The notes: generated by a model not told the origin, from the sequence alone. DNA of 64,000 bases from Owenia fusiformis (GCA_903813345.2 CAIIXF020000008.1:24538822-24602821); one strand, 5' to 3'; positions 43,901 through 50,240 are shown, numbered from the stretch's first letter. Translations and numbers: made by a program.

Positions 43901-46113
43901 CTTCACTGAATTCATTGCTGCTTTATTCAATACAATTTTCTGTAATAGAACATACCTCGGAGAGTCTGGGGATGAGGCCTATATCTCCCTGAAACACAGA
44001 AAACACAAAACATTCATTTTGGATTATATATCATCATAATCCACAATTAGAATGAATGAGTAATGCCTGAGCTTTCACTTGATGAAGAAATTAATATGTC
44101 TGGGATTTATTAAGCATCTATTGATTCAATTGCATTATGTTTTTTCCAGCCCCATTATATTTAATCAGGAAAGCATGCAATCTTAAGTTAATGAGTATAC
44201 AGCAAAATGTTTGGTACATAAATACCTTTCTAAACTTAACATCTAAAACATGAACACTTTTTGTTTTCAACCTATGTTTTCAAAGTCCCATTCCAGATTA
44301 ATAATAATAAGGGGACTTGAAGTTACCCCCCTATCACACCAAACTCGTTCTTACCCGTTCTTGCCAGTCCTACGAAAACGTCGTAAAACGGGCTCAATCT
44401 GGCTGTGGTCGGGAAATATGTCTGAAATAATTAGCTTCTTCGTTCTTAAACAGTCTTCAATACGTCCATCTCCTTCGCAGTTCGTTCAGGTCGCACCACG
44501 TCGGTGTGCAACGCCGTAGAACGCGTCCCTTAGTCTAGAAGGTCATCATGACCTGATAACAGAACGGTATGGTCGCAATCGAATTTTGAATCGATTCAAA
44601 ATTCTAAAATCACATTCCCGTCTGAGAACGTTCATGAAGTTCGTAAATAGACCTTAGAAAGTTGCAGGTACGTTCATTCCGTTCGCACACAGTTTAAAAC
44701 CAGTTTTGAAGAACGCAGGGGCAACTTGTTTGGTGTGATAGCTATATTTTTGCTAACTCGTTCATAAGCAGTGTTAAATACGTTCTTAATCAGTTTAAAC
44801 CCGTTTGCAATGAGTTCTACCTCGTTCTCAACACGTCCTCGGACAGTTCAACTCGTTGTTAAAACGTCCCTAGTAGGACTGAAGTACGACGGTTCCGTTC
44901 GTAGTACGTCCCGCTCGTCGTTAGTACGTTGTCACTCGTTCTAATTGTAGAACGTGACGACCACGAGAACATTTTGAGCATTGTCTAAGTTCTAGAGGAC
45001 CTACCCGTTCGAGTACGTTCGATGAAGTTTCTAAATGGATCCCAAACGGTTCTTAGTACGTCCAGTCCGTTCGTACACAGTTGAAGCCCGTTTTCGAGAA
45101 CGTAGTGAGAACTAGTTTGGTGTGATAGTAGGGTTATAAAATGAAGAAGTTTGGTAGGTTGATTATGATAAGTACCAGTGTTCAGTAATAGATAAACGCC
45201 TTCTAATTACCAGCTTATAATTAGGGCAGTAATTAAGTTGGTGAAATATTCTTGCTTAGTTGAATTATTCCCAAGACCTACTATTTATCTTACAACAGAT
45301 TACAGAAGCAATGTGCACTGATATCTCATATGCATCAGGTTTGATTTTCTCTGAGTGCAGAGAAGAATACAGGAACTGTATCAAAGATGCTCAAAACTTT
45401 TAAAAAACTTCCAATATAACTCTAAATGCAAAACCTTTTAAATAATTCTAAATGCAAAATCGCTTTTTATTATCAATGAGCTAATATTTCTAAACTGCAT
45501 TTTTCGGAGACAACCCAAAGAATATATTTATTCATACTGAATAATCAAAGAAGTACATATACTGAATTAGAGTTGATCCGTTGAATTGCGAAGACATGAA
45601 AGACACAAGTACTTTGTGTGCACTTTGACATTCCAGTTAGCATTTTGTTTGCATTTATTTTCAACTAAAAATATACAGAAACAATTTCTCAATAAGTCAA
45701 ATATTTGGAAGATTTCAGCATAATATAAGTATATGTTAAGGATATTTTGGTGAATCGATATTTGACACGTCTTGGTATCCGTACACTCGTATTGTCACCA
45801 AACAAGCTGATAAATCATTATATTGAGAAATCTGGGACTCCTATTATATACATGTATGATAGCTTCTCAAAATAATTATTGGGAAAATGAATGATTTCAT
45901 AATTTGATAATCAATTTGTGTTAAATTTAGTTTGCATCAAGCCCCAATACTCCTATTCTATTACTCAGGGTTATGGCATGTGGTAGATGAACTTACAGGG
46001 TATCCCATCATTGTATGAGTCTTTCCAGTGCCTGTCTGACCATAAGCAAACACACAGGCATTATAGCCTTCAAATGCCGCCTCCAGCACCTCGGTACCAA
46101 GATCTTGGAAGAT
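13862..46113 (-). CDS. KIF16B/STARD9: Kinesin-3 motor gene, KIF16B/STARD9 (KIF16A) group, partial, 17 exons recovered
   Basis: Plus-end-directed microtubule motor of the kinesin-3 class; vertebrate KIF16B moves early endosomes and STARD9 acts on spindle poles and lysosomes. Seventeen exons on the minus strand join in phase (1802 coding bases, about 600 residues, no stop), all with GT donors and AG acceptors. In recovered numbering: P-loop GQTGTGKT near 25-32, [13 protein letters not shown] 72-84, switch I SSRSHA 145-150, switch II DLAGSE 177-182, Ser-rich loop 12 at 216-262, [18 protein letters not shown] 264-281, neck and neck coil to about 400, FHA domain about 430-533, then a Ser/Thr-rich linker and the beginning of a coiled coil. 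The motor N-terminus and the tail with the PX or START domain were not found, so orthology rests on motor details: [15 protein letters not shown], a long SPSGT-containing loop and DSSLPHL favour STARD9 over KIF16B. Introns range from 226 bp to 4.7 kb and are full of transposons. Confidence 0.93.
14228..15742 (+). mobile_element. Helentron-like (pearl/HINE-type) element with about 10 tandem core units, subfamily 1
   Basis: 5' end CAGCAACTCCACGGAGTAGC forms a hairpin ACTC-CACG-GAGT (14237-14248), followed by ATCCCACCAAAC (14254-14265). The core is about ten 130-150 bp units, each with GCATCAGCATATAAAATTTG, ATTTGAGTTATCAAAGATTA and ATGGCCGCCATTTTGA. The 3' end is CGAAC-TTC-GTTCG (15721-15733), running into GTTCGGTGGGAT, the near-complement of the 5' word. 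Terminal subterminal inverted words, 3' stem-loop and tandem core are the architecture of Helentron-derived non-autonomous elements; the class is inference. Confidence 0.7.
15743..16698. other. Intron sequence, no recognisable feature
   Basis: AT-rich intron between exons P and Q. Confidence 0.5.
16699..16847 (-). CDS. KIF16B/STARD9: Kinesin exon P: Ser-rich linker after FHA (residues 534-582)
   Basis: 149 bp, acceptor TTTCAG, donor CAGT|GTAAGT. Reads [20 protein letters not shown], then a Ser/Thr/Pro-rich stretch ending SPLMFFNP. The xLxxNPxLExERQ junction with exon Q corresponds to VMLYNPGLEFERQ of KIF16B. Probably flexible and phosphorylated. Confidence 0.87.
16933..17379. mobile_element. 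MITE with TA duplication (CAGGGTGTCAAAAA ends)
   Basis: Left CAGGGTGTCAAAAAACAACA and right inverse CAGGGTGTCAAAAACAACGG, both running on to CCCCCTCTACAGCAAAAA-type sequence; TA on each side (16931-16932, 17380-17381). 447 bp, no coding capacity. Mariner-type by TA duplication. In the intron between exons O and P. Confidence 0.85.
18560..19150 (+). repeat. Degenerate tandem repeat of about 190-210 bp
   Basis: Three poorly conserved units share words such as CAGAAAATCCAAAAT, GACCTGAGCCT/CTGACCCCAGGGG, TCTGAAAT and TATTATTTT. Boundaries are soft. In the intron between exons O and P; 17382-18559 before it holds nothing I can name. Confidence 0.45.
19254..19336 (-). CDS. KIF16B/STARD9: Kinesin exon O: end of FHA domain, [14 protein letters not shown] (residues 506-533)
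   Basis: 83 bp encoding [20 protein letters not shown] and LKLREHRM. [19 protein letters not shown] is a hallmark of KIF16B-type kinesin-3 proteins. Acceptor TTGTAG, donor ATG|GTAAGG, ends in phase 0. Confidence 0.95.
19740..19980 (+). mobile_element. Truncated Helentron-like copy (3' part)
   Basis: One core unit (TATCAAAGATTATATTTTTA, GAAAAATGGTGGCAATTTTG) followed by CAGATGGATGGATGGC and a 3' end CAAAC-TTT-GTTTG (19957-19969). The 3' hairpin is kept although both CpG pairs of the consensus CGAAC-TTC-GTTCG have become CA and TG. Confidence 0.6.
20074..20211 (-). CDS. KIF16B/STARD9: Kinesin exon N: middle of FHA domain (residues 460-505)
   Basis: 138 bp with [38 protein letters not shown] and TEPTRLSQ. 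The HC and VNG motifs of the FHA core are intact. Acceptor ATTGCAG, donor CAAG|GTACAT. The acceptor lies about 80 bp from the end of an older TIR element (20288) that holds a mariner. Confidence 0.94.
20475..21567 (+). mobile_element. Mariner A: deleted Tc1/mariner element with ~200-bp TIRs
   Basis: Ends CAGGGCGTTCAGTAAGTAAA and its inverse, TA on both sides (20473-20474, 21568-21569). The arms match for about 200 bp, up to TACGGGTTCTGCGGAGC near 20660 and its inverse near 21385. The interior keeps only the C-terminal, catalytic part of a transposase. Confidence 0.9.
20885..21280 (+). pseudogene. Mariner transposase, catalytic C-terminal fragment
   Basis: In frame: [15 protein letters not shown], then [20 protein letters not shown] and a C-terminal helix region ending at TAA (21278-21280). 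HQDNAP and PCDF carry the second and third catalytic Asp of the mariner DD(34)D triad; here 35 residues separate them, one more than in Mos1-like enzymes. The first Asp and the entire DNA-binding N-terminus are missing, and no ATG opens the frame (the nearest candidate is a GTG), so the fragment cannot act as a transposase. Confidence 0.85.
21790..22843 (+). mobile_element. Mariner B: deleted mariner with exactly matched 219-bp TIRs
   Basis: Ends CAGGGTAGTCCATAAGTTCC and inverse, TA on both sides (21788-21789, 22844-22845). Both arms measure 219 bp (21790-22008, 22625-22843) and differ at few positions. The interior retains only the N-terminal half of the transposase gene. The TIRs differ from those of mariner A, so it is another family. 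Inserted in a GCGGGCAGATATA-type hairpin sequence. Confidence 0.9.
22223..22729 (+). pseudogene. Mariner transposase, N-terminal DNA-binding fragment
   Basis: ATG frame of 168 codons. It starts [20 protein letters not shown] and holds [20 protein letters not shown] (first helix-turn-helix, HTH_48 type), DDPRCGRP (the GRP linker), and [20 protein letters not shown] (second helix-turn-helix), ending in the conserved WVP motif (AKWVPRS) at about 22624. From 22625 the frame runs into the right TIR, so the last ~35 residues are TIR-encoded, not transposase. The catalytic domain is gone. The frame has no stop up to the deletion point and could in principle yield a DNA-binding-only protein. Confidence 0.85.
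22858..22893. repeat. Short perfect hairpin GAGCGGGCAGATATA
   Basis: GAGCGGGCAGATATA-GTATATCTGCCCGCT folds on itself. The same GAGCGGGCAGATATA word appears at 21778 (left of mariner B) and at 26693. It marks a small palindromic repeat family into which mariner B was inserted. Confidence 0.6.
22894..23170. other. CpG-containing stretch with a 23-codon frame, unrecognised
   Basis: GC- and CpG-richer than its surroundings (AACGTTCGCGCGCAT, ACGACAATGG). An ATG frame at about 22961-23032 reads [20 protein letters not shown]... then stops. It may be the start of an element-encoded gene; I cannot identify it. Confidence 0.25.
23175..23310. repeat. Hairpin element 1 with apical CCTCGGG-CCTACGG-CCCTCGGG
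   Basis: Arms ATCCTATAG.CGGTTCAGGAT, ATTGGGATTATCCC and CCAATATAATATATCT recur inverted after the apex at about 23231-23255. Near-perfect palindrome of about 136 bp. Confidence 0.85.
23331..23442. repeat. Hairpin element 2 with apical CCTCGGACCCTACAGACCC
   Basis: Arms GGTTTTGAATATGGGGTATA, TCCCTCGGGAAATATAATATC and TTACCTCGG pair with the inverse after about 23385. The arms are unrelated to hairpin 1 but the apex is alike. Confidence 0.85.
23732..23833 (-). CDS. KIF16B/STARD9: Kinesin exon M: first half of FHA domain (residues 426-459)
   Basis: 102 bp, reads [20 protein letters not shown], then [14 protein letters not shown]. The LxxGxTxxG strand is the start of the forkhead-associated fold. 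The Arg that normally follows (GR) is replaced by Gly in TRMGGG, so the canonical phosphothreonine contact is missing. Acceptor ACACAG, donor ATAG|GTATAG. Confidence 0.94.
24093..24177 (-). CDS. KIF16B/STARD9: Kinesin exon [10 protein letters not shown] (residues 398-425)
   Basis: 85 bp, acceptor TTTACAG, donor ATAG|GTATAC. Reads [20 protein letters not shown] then DSSLPHLI. The V-DS-LPHL motif immediately precedes the FHA domain in kinesin-3 proteins. Confidence 0.93.
25309..25368 (-). CDS. KIF16B/STARD9: Kinesin exon K: neck coil (residues 378-397)
   Basis: 60 bp encoding [20 protein letters not shown], equivalent to the LTKEWTxKWN segment of KIF16B/STARD9. Acceptor GTTGTAG, donor CAG|GTTTGT. 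Too short to be listed as an ORF by size, but both splice sites and the family match are clear. Confidence 0.9.
25791..25877 (-). CDS. KIF16B/STARD9: Kinesin exon J: neck coil (residues 349-377)
   Basis: 87 bp, phase 0 to 0, acceptor GTTTCAG, donor AAG|GTAGGT. The second half, [12 protein letters not shown], matches the LxENExK segment that precedes the EW/W motif of KIF16-type neck coils. Confidence 0.88.
26487..26640 (+). repeat. Dispersed repeat R2 (GGCATTAACATGCAAAATGTC), copy 1
   Basis: About 150 bp; left part TAACATGC.AAATGTCACCAC, middle CCATTTGTTACAGAC, right part ACAATATGTC-CACTT-TGG-GGTGACATAA. The ends share the inverted word ATGTCACCACC, so this is a small MITE-like repeat. Other copies at 29.26/29.92, 39.64 and 50.28 kb. 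In the intron between exons I and J. Confidence 0.7.
27584..27628 (+). repeat. 15-bp triplication TGGAAGTGCAATCAT
   Basis: Three head-to-tail copies, the third with one change (AACCAG). Intronic. Confidence 0.9.
29040..29215 (-). CDS. KIF16B/STARD9: Kinesin exon I: end of motor and neck (residues 290-348)
   Basis: 176 bp, reads [36 protein letters not shown], then a charged helix ending AMLSSVKL. STLRYAxRAKxIxNxPxxNED is the C-terminal motor helix and neck signature. Acceptor ATTGCAG; the donor CTG|GTAATG was chosen because it keeps phase 0 with exon J. Confidence 0.93.
29263..29950 (+). repeat. R2 copy 2, split by a MITE
   Basis: Left piece AACATGGCAAAATGTCACCA (29263-29286) and right piece CAATAACAATATGTTACCAC (about 29918-29950) belong to the same R2 repeat; between them lies the MITE at 29292-29892. 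Confidence 0.6.
29292..29892 (+). mobile_element. ACGTTC-rich MITE, CpG-decayed copy
   Basis: Begins TTACCCCTCTATTAAACCAA, ends in the inverse of TTATTCCCCATCACACAAAG. Aligns through its length with the copy at 44.3 kb, but most CpG sites of that copy are TG or CA here (CTCGTTC to CTTGTTC, AATACGTCC to AATGTGTCC). In the intron before exon H's 3' neighbour (between exons H and I). Confidence 0.75.
30195..30416 (-). CDS. KIF16B/STARD9: Kinesin exon H: extended loop 12 and [18 protein letters not shown] (residues 216-289)
   Basis: 222 bp. The first 46 codons form a loop-12 insertion rich in Ser and Thr, with a basic PRKQRQ patch just before [20 protein letters not shown]. In kinesin-3 motors loop 12 (the K-loop) makes electrostatic contact with tubulin tails. 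Here the positive charge is concentrated at the C-terminal end of a long Ser-rich loop. Donor TCAA|GTAAGT; the split codon joins with exon I to read IMISTISPA. Confidence 0.95.
30666..31131. mobile_element. Foldback element in the intron between exons G and H
   Basis: AAAAGACCACATGCAGTATG recurs inverted at the far end (CATACTGCACGTGGTCTTTT). The arms are about 180-190 bp with strong similarity (GGCAAGTGATTTTAGA, TCTGGGCATAAATACAG), separated by a central region near 30840-30980. No coding capacity. Confidence 0.8.
31731..31793. repeat. Hairpin ACGGATGGTGGGAGGTCCTC
   Basis: Arm ACGGATGGTGGGAGGTCCTCC pairs with GGAGGACTTCCCACTATCCG about 25 bases on. Intronic. Confidence 0.7.
32203..32306 (-). 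CDS. KIF16B/STARD9: Kinesin exon G: SERAD...[13 protein letters not shown] (residues 181-215)
   Basis: 104 bp, completes DLAGSE and carries the switch II helix: [20 protein letters not shown] and [15 protein letters not shown]. Acceptor TTTCAG, donor [19 protein letters not shown] is diagnostic for kinesin motors, and SERAD is shared by KIF16B and STARD9. Confidence 0.95.
32785..32889 (+). CDS. Myb/SANT-like DNA-binding exon of the TIR element, partial
   Basis: 35 codons, [20 protein letters not shown] then [15 protein letters not shown], ending at a good donor GAG|GTAAGC. The pattern (helix, basic KKK, NEAW-xI) matches the first part of Myb/SANT-like domains encoded beside transposases in Harbinger elements. 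The next exon, completing the domain, was not found. Start codon chosen because an in-frame stop lies upstream; no independent support. Confidence 0.4.
33821..33880. repeat. Hairpin element 3 with apical CCTCGGTCCCTGCGGTCCCT
   Basis: Arms GGGAAATATGTGTATATCCC and the inverse GGATATACACATGTTTCCC flank the apex. The apex resembles those at 23.24 and 23.38 kb but the arms do not. Just left (33791-33815) is CGAACCCCCGGTGGCTAC, like the end of the CAG...GTAGCCAG elements. Confidence 0.85.
34019..34160. repeat. Hairpin element 4, apex ACGAGACGAAGTCGAG
   Basis: Left arm from AAGTTATTGAATGATTTGAA to CAGGATATATTCTG; right arm is its inverse to 34160. The apex contains GTATTGGTACGAGACGAAGT followed by CGAGTGCCAATAC, a second short stem. 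Short ORFs read on each strand are mirror images of one another. Confidence 0.85.
34178..34268. repeat. Hairpin 5 CTGTATTGCTACTGAGATGG
   Basis: CTGTATTGCTACTGAGATGG pairs with the inverse ending CTCAGTAGCAATACAG; the loop holds CCAATATTTTCTGTATTGCG. Directly adjoins hairpin 4. Confidence 0.75.
35362..35429 (-). CDS. KIF16B/STARD9: Kinesin exon F: start of switch II (residues 159-180)
   Basis: 68 bp encoding [22 protein letters not shown], ending two bases into the Ser codon of DLAGSE (GGAAG|GTTTGT). Acceptor TTCCAG. DLAG is the Walker B/switch II core. The intron before it is the shortest of the gene (226 bp). Confidence 0.94.
35656..35798 (-). CDS. KIF16B/STARD9: Kinesin exon E: switch I (residues 111-158)
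   Basis: 143 bp, acceptor ATTGCAG, donor CTCAG|GTATAT. It encodes [20 protein letters not shown], an NYNRATAAT stretch, then [25 protein letters not shown] is switch I, which senses the gamma phosphate. The Asn that usually opens the NxxSSRSH motif is His here. No ATG lies in frame, so simple ORF scanning overlooks this exon; it was found by filling the gap between exons D and F. Confidence 0.93.
36039..36501. mobile_element. Foldback element in the intron between exons D and E
   Basis: Left arm from TGTTTCACA.GCAAGTTCC, through GGGAAATGAATGTATTTTT and GTGGATAAAAGAGTTATAAAG, returns inverted at 36370-36501. Arms about 120-130 bp, loop about 200 bp. Ends 240 bp short of exon D. Confidence 0.8.
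36783..36901 (-). CDS. KIF16B/STARD9: Kinesin exon [14 protein letters not shown] (residues 71-110)
   Basis: 119 bp, begins with the last base of the split Ser codon. It contains the universal kinesin motif [13 protein letters not shown], then a short loop and [14 protein letters not shown]. Ends with the first base of an Asp codon (CAAG|GTAATC). GPYVQ resembles STARD9 more than the GPYVED of KIF16B. Confidence 0.95.
37737..38032 (+). mobile_element. tRNA-derived SINE with (ATACA)n tail
   Basis: The head carries an RNA polymerase III A box (TAGCTCAGCAAT, 37748-37759) and B box (AGATTCGATCC, 37790-37800) at tRNA spacing. A ~200-bp body with AAAAGAACACAGTGCTCCTTC follows, and a tail ACAAAATACAATACAATACA. 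About 295 bp, close to full length. In the intron between exons C and D. Confidence 0.75.
39643..39772 (+). repeat. R2 dispersed repeat, copy 3
   Basis: CAAGGCATTAACATGCAAAA at the left, GATAACAATATATCACCACT and GTGGTGGTGACATAAA at the right. Intron between exons C and D. Confidence 0.7.
39972..40725 (+). mobile_element. Helentron-like element, about 5 core units, subfamily 1
   Basis: 5' end AACAGCAACTCCGAGAAATA followed by ATCCCACCAAAC; units with CATCAGCATATAAAATTTGA and GAGTTATCAAAGAT; 3' TCATCCGGACAAATGAATGG then GATGGGATAATTA. Both terminal hairpins are decayed here. Confidence 0.65.
41591..41652 (-). CDS. KIF16B/STARD9: Kinesin exon C (residues 51-70)
   Basis: 62 bp, encodes [20 protein letters not shown] and ends with two bases of a Ser codon completed by exon D. 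Acceptor CCTTCAG, donor CAG|GTATGT. GLFSR is typical of this kinesin group. Confidence 0.92.
41750..42585 (+). mobile_element. Helentron-like element, divergent core, 3' end intact
   Basis: Two or three ~290-bp units (GGCTAAAATGGCAGAAAATA / AAATGGCTAAAAATAAAAAA, then CATGGCTTTTACAATG, then TGAACCAGGAGTCATA), then a GACAGATGGACGGACAGACA stretch and GGCGTTCCCTATATCCCTCC ending TTCGATGGGATAATGA. The 3' end belongs to the family but the core differs from the copies at 14 and 57 kb. Left boundary uncertain. Intron between exons B and C. Confidence 0.55.
43349..43413 (-). mobile_element. tRNA-derived SINE head (minus strand)
   Basis: Minus-strand sequence has GGTCCTATAGCTCTGTGGC (A box within, GCTC/GAGC D-stem) and GTGGGTTTGATCCC (B box). 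The anticodon stem is poor and no tRNA 3' pairing is evident, so a SINE head or tRNA pseudogene is likelier than a functional tRNA. The body probably continues toward 43260. Intron between exons B and C. Confidence 0.6.
43956..43988 (-). CDS. KIF16B/STARD9: Kinesin exon B: 33-bp micro-exon (residues 40-50)
   Basis: Encodes [11 protein letters not shown] between TTTCAG and GAG|GTATG, phase 0 to 0. It matches the G-LIPR segment that follows the P-loop helix in kinesin-3 motors. The length and both splice sites fit exactly between exons A and C. Confidence 0.92.
44322..45138 (+). mobile_element. ACGTTC-rich MITE, CpG-intact copy
   Basis: Ends CTATCACACCAAACTCGTTC and its inverse GAACTAGTTTGGTGTGATAG. 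The interior is unusually CpG-rich for this window and built from recurring ACGTCC, CGTTCG and TAGTACGTC words. No coding capacity. Related to 29292-29892. Intron between exons A and B. Confidence 0.8.
45997..46113 (-). CDS. KIF16B/STARD9: Kinesin exon A: P-loop (residues 1-39)
   Basis: 117 bp, phase 0 to 0, acceptor TTTTAG, donor CCT|GTAAGT. It reads [20 protein letters not shown], then [19 protein letters not shown]. The Walker A motif GQTGTGKT binds the nucleotide phosphates; the Lys and following Thr are intact. This is the most 5' exon recovered. In the family about 70-80 residues (first beta strands of the motor) precede it and must come from exons farther right. Confidence 0.95.
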
Positions 46114-49100
46114 CTAAAATATAAAGAATATGATGAATAATAAAGAATGAATACAGAATATCACATCATTTTAAGTAATATCATTTTTACAGACGAATTG
46201 ATAACAAATATGAACACGATTGAGGGAATGATGTTAGCTGGACATGGAGCTGATTAACGATTTCTGAAAAATATCACACTCCAGGTCTCCATAATATCAG
46301 AAATATCACTAGCTTTCATTGTACAGATAACACAATAACCATGGGATAAAAAATATTATAGTGTTCATATTATACAGGGTGGGCAATAAAAATGGGACAC
46401 TTTGTATCATTCTTAAAAGTATTTGAGATCACATAGACAAAACATGTGTTATATACCAAAATGGAGAATTTAATTAGCTTTATTTGAGAAGATATAATAT
46501 TATGTGACTTGTCTTCAATGTTGTATAAATCATGACAATTTCACAATTCACAATTCACAAAAAACAGATTTTACAATCTGAAAATGAAGCAATACATGAA
46601 AAAAAGCATGTCTAATAAAGTCTGCCTTCTAACTGTGGTAATGCTCTAAATCTTGGAAAAGTAGTTACTGTACAGTATTGTATGCAATCCTGAAACTTTT
46701 GGTACCATTCACAAATCATTTTAACCTTTAAATTGTTTGGAATGGTTGATATTATTATATTGGTTGTAAAATTGTTTGGGATGGTTGATTGTATTATATT
46801 GGTTGTAAACTTGTTAGGAATGGTTGACTTGGAATGAGTTTAAGCTCAATTGGAAAGGGCTTTATCAGTGTTACATGTCAGCTAATGAGTTTATAATCTC
46901 TGGTCATCCATGACTAAGACCCTATCTATCCATGGCATAACTAGAGTTCCTCAATCAAATATCTTAGCAAACATTAATCCCTGGATAAGTATGTTGACTC
47001 ACTGACAGTAATCTTAACCCAAGGAAATATTAATTGTAATTATTAATTTTGTATGCTTAGATATTTCACTATCATACCAATTTTCATACTGTTAAACCAG
47101 TGTATTCCTTCAGTCACACCTTGATGGATCAAGATGACCAATTTTACTATTTAAGACTTTAACATGGAATCTTAGCATTATAAGCTGCTCTTAAAAATGA
47201 ACCTTCTACATAAAAAAGTAGGATTTAAAATTGAAACATGAATATTTTAAGGATTCACTTATAATAAGAAGAGACTATACATGTATATGGGAAGCAAACA
47301 AATATTCTTACATCAGTCTAGACAGAGCACTGTCATTCACAGTGGTGGTGGCAATAGTCACAAAGAAAGAATCATTTCAACAACAAATGAAAAATTATAT
47401 ATTGCACTAATAGAAATCAATTATGCTTTAAAATGATAGCACATAAATTCCAATAATTTCATATCTAAAATAGAACTAAAACAAAACAAAAAATTAAATC
47501 CTTTAAAAAGATTTAATGTAGTTTCATTAAAATTATACAATTTACTGATGATTTATAAAATTAGGATTATTATTTAACTTGATGATAATTTTCTACGATA
47601 ATTTTCTATCTAATCTTTAATATAATACATACAGTAAAACCTGTATATGTGGGGAACACCTTTGGAACCTCTAAAATGTATTTTACTTCAGAGGTGTAGA
47701 ATTATTGTGGTCATCAAACTGTCTCATAACCTGCTGGATTGGCAGACCATACTTATTTTCTTTCATTCTCTTGTCTATACCCATTGTAGGGTCAAAAAAA
47801 GGAAGTTAAACTCTATTTACAATTATATCCATGACTATAAAAAGTAATACTAGCCATAGTATACTCAAAGAAGACACCAAATTGATAGTAGATCCTAATG
47901 AATCAAGTTTATCGGCAAGGATAATTTACTCAGTATTTCTCAAATACTGATGATTATCTGTCATTTTCAGTTCAGATTTATCTTCTCCAAGGAAGCTGAG
48001 TTGATGTTCCTTCTTTTCATTATGTTTTGAGTAGAATCTATTAGTTTTATAGAAGGGATAAGATTAAATGCTTTGGATTTTTTTGAACTGGGAGCGAAAA
48101 TTCAACGAAGTGCCAACAGGTTCCTTTAACATCGGCCTGATGGCACCCAGAAAAGTGTTTCTACAGAGGTGTTCTACTTCCAGGGTAGATCCACTTTACA
48201 GGTTTAAAAGTAGACTTCAATGGCAGGGTACCCTAATAATCTTCTGGTTTATGTTGACCACAAGCAGATAATAACCAACCTAGTGGCCTCAATAAAAGCT
48301 TTTTATCTAAATAACATATAATGAAAAACAGCCATGAGTGATTCCTGCTAATAGATTGATTGACAAAATCAATTGAAGATAAACCTGTTATGAAATTATG
48401 GTTTCATATTTTCATATAACTTTCCAATTACCCTTTCTAATTGTTTGCTTCTTTAAAGAGACCTTCATCTAAGCTCCAACCTGACTCAAAATACTTTAGA
48501 ATATGATGTTACTAGATTCAATGCTACAAGTTAAGTGAGCTAAAATACATGTATATTATGCAACTTAAGAATGAGATGGGATTACAAAATCTGCCATATT
48601 AATTCAAGTTAGTACCAGCTGAATAACTTGTTTCTGGGACAAAGACTGTGTGATACCAGTTGAAAAAATAAATGTTTCGGATAACTTTTTCTTCCCTAAG
48701 GTTCCTAACTACTTTGCTCACATAACAAGATATCTCAAATTCTAATATCTTAGAATCAGATGTTTTTTCTTGCTTGCCCTTAAAATGTTCTAATAAATTG
48801 GTAAATTCAATATAAAATAAAAATGTAAAAATGTGGAGATACTTAAAATTTGAATAACTTTAAAATCAAGAATTCCACAGATCACCTCAGGAATCAAATA
48901 ATTTAATTCAGCTTTCAACATCTTCTTTCTATCTGCAATAAAGTCCACACCTTAAATGGCAGGATGTTTTTTCTCTCTAACAGCCGTCTACGTCTAAGCT
49001 TTAGTTGATCTTATCGCCAATTCCTTTAATTGAGTACATCTGGGGTTTCCCTACCTTTACAAATGGTTTAAATGAGAATTGACACCCTTTTCAAAATACC

Positions 49101-49545
49101 AGTAGTCTTGCTTCATTAGTCCTTGTCTACCCTCTATAGCCTTGTAACAAGCATGTGCTGTAGTATCCCCCAAAAGACCCTTACAGTATCTCATGCACAT
49201 AATCAGGGGCAAAGACTTGGTGCAAGACTATATCAAATGAAGTCCCTTCTTTCATTATTGAAAGAAAGAGCAAGGATCTTTTCCCAGGTACTAACCAGAT
49301 ACTAGCAGCTTTTGATCTGAGTAATGTTTTAGAGTATGAGAGAATCTGGGATGACTCACCATCAGCCAGGTATCTTTCATTGACAAGTCTGTAAAGTAAA
49401 AGCATTTGGAAGGGATGTTTTTGTAATAGTTTTCTGCCTCGGCCTATTTATAAATCCCAGTTGTGGATAATAGAGGACCAGAAAATACTTTGATGGCCAT
49501 ACACAGGTGAGAGGCAAATACTCATAGAGGTTAAAGACAGAACAT
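46114..49545. other. Probable first-part intron, no exon seen
   Basis: A CAGGGTGGGCAATAAAAATG word at 46376 looks like one end of a mariner-type MITE but no partner was found. From 47634 (CAGTAAAACCTGTATATGTG) to about 48210 there may be a decayed pogo/Tigger-like element. No kinesin N-terminal exon recognised. Confidence 0.35.
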
Positions 49546-49985
49546 CCTGATGAGTGAAAATGTTTTGATGAGTGACAAAACAGATATTGATGAGTGAAAA
49601 TGTATTGATGAGTGACAAACAGATGTTGACAAGTGAAAATGTGTTGATAAGTGACAAACAGATGTTGATGAGTGAAAATGTGTTGATGAGTGACACACAG
49701 ATGTGAGTAAAAATGTGAGAATGAGTGACAAAACACATGTTGATGAGTGACAAACAGATGCTCATGAGTAAAAATATGTTGATGAGTGACAAATAGATGT
49801 TGATGAGTGAAAATTTGTTGATGAGTGACAAATTATATTGATTAAGTAAACATGTGTTGATAAGTGGCAAATAGTTGCTGATGAGTGAAAGTGAGTTGAT
49901 GAGTGCCAAACAGATGTTGATCAAGTAAAATGTTGATGAGAGATATTTAGATGAGTTGCAAACAGACATTGATGAGTGTAGCAGT
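49546..49985 (+). repeat. Minisatellite of about 39 bp (two ~19-20 bp subunits)
   Basis: Recurring TGTTGATGAGTGAAAATG alternating with TGTTGATGAGTGACAAACAG. About eleven dimer units, degenerate at both ends. The long reading frames across it on the minus strand are repeat artefacts. Confidence 0.9.
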
Positions 49986-50194
49986 TAATGAGTAACATCC
50001 ATCAGAGGGACTCCCTACCCTTTTCAAAAGTTAAACTTCATCTATAGTCTGAGACGCACATCTTTGATTTAGCCTATTTCCAATCAGAATCTATAGTTGG
50101 AAAAGCATTTTCAGCATATTATCCAATATTTATATACATTAAAACTCCCACAAAAAACGCCATGAAAGCTACACTCAAGACATCAGCAGGAAGA

Positions 50195-50240
50195 AAATCA
50201 TCATGATAAACCATGACTTCTCATTTCTTCTTAGCCATTT
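50195..50240 (-). repeat. Short dispersed repeat shared with 61.03 kb
   Basis: CATCATGATAAACCATGACT and TCTCATTTCTTCTTAGCC here recur inverted at about 61018-61060. Remnant of an unrecognised repeat family. Confidence 0.6.

Noticed and set aside
47634-48230. Pogo/Tigger-like element with CAGTAAAACCTGTATA end
   Set aside because: The opposite end (TTTACAGGTTTA) matches only loosely and no TA duplication could be fixed.
49377-49969. Long overlapping minus-strand frames (119 and 173 codons)
   Set aside because: They are translations of the 39-bp minisatellite, giving repeated SLINTFSLINIC; no protein evidence.
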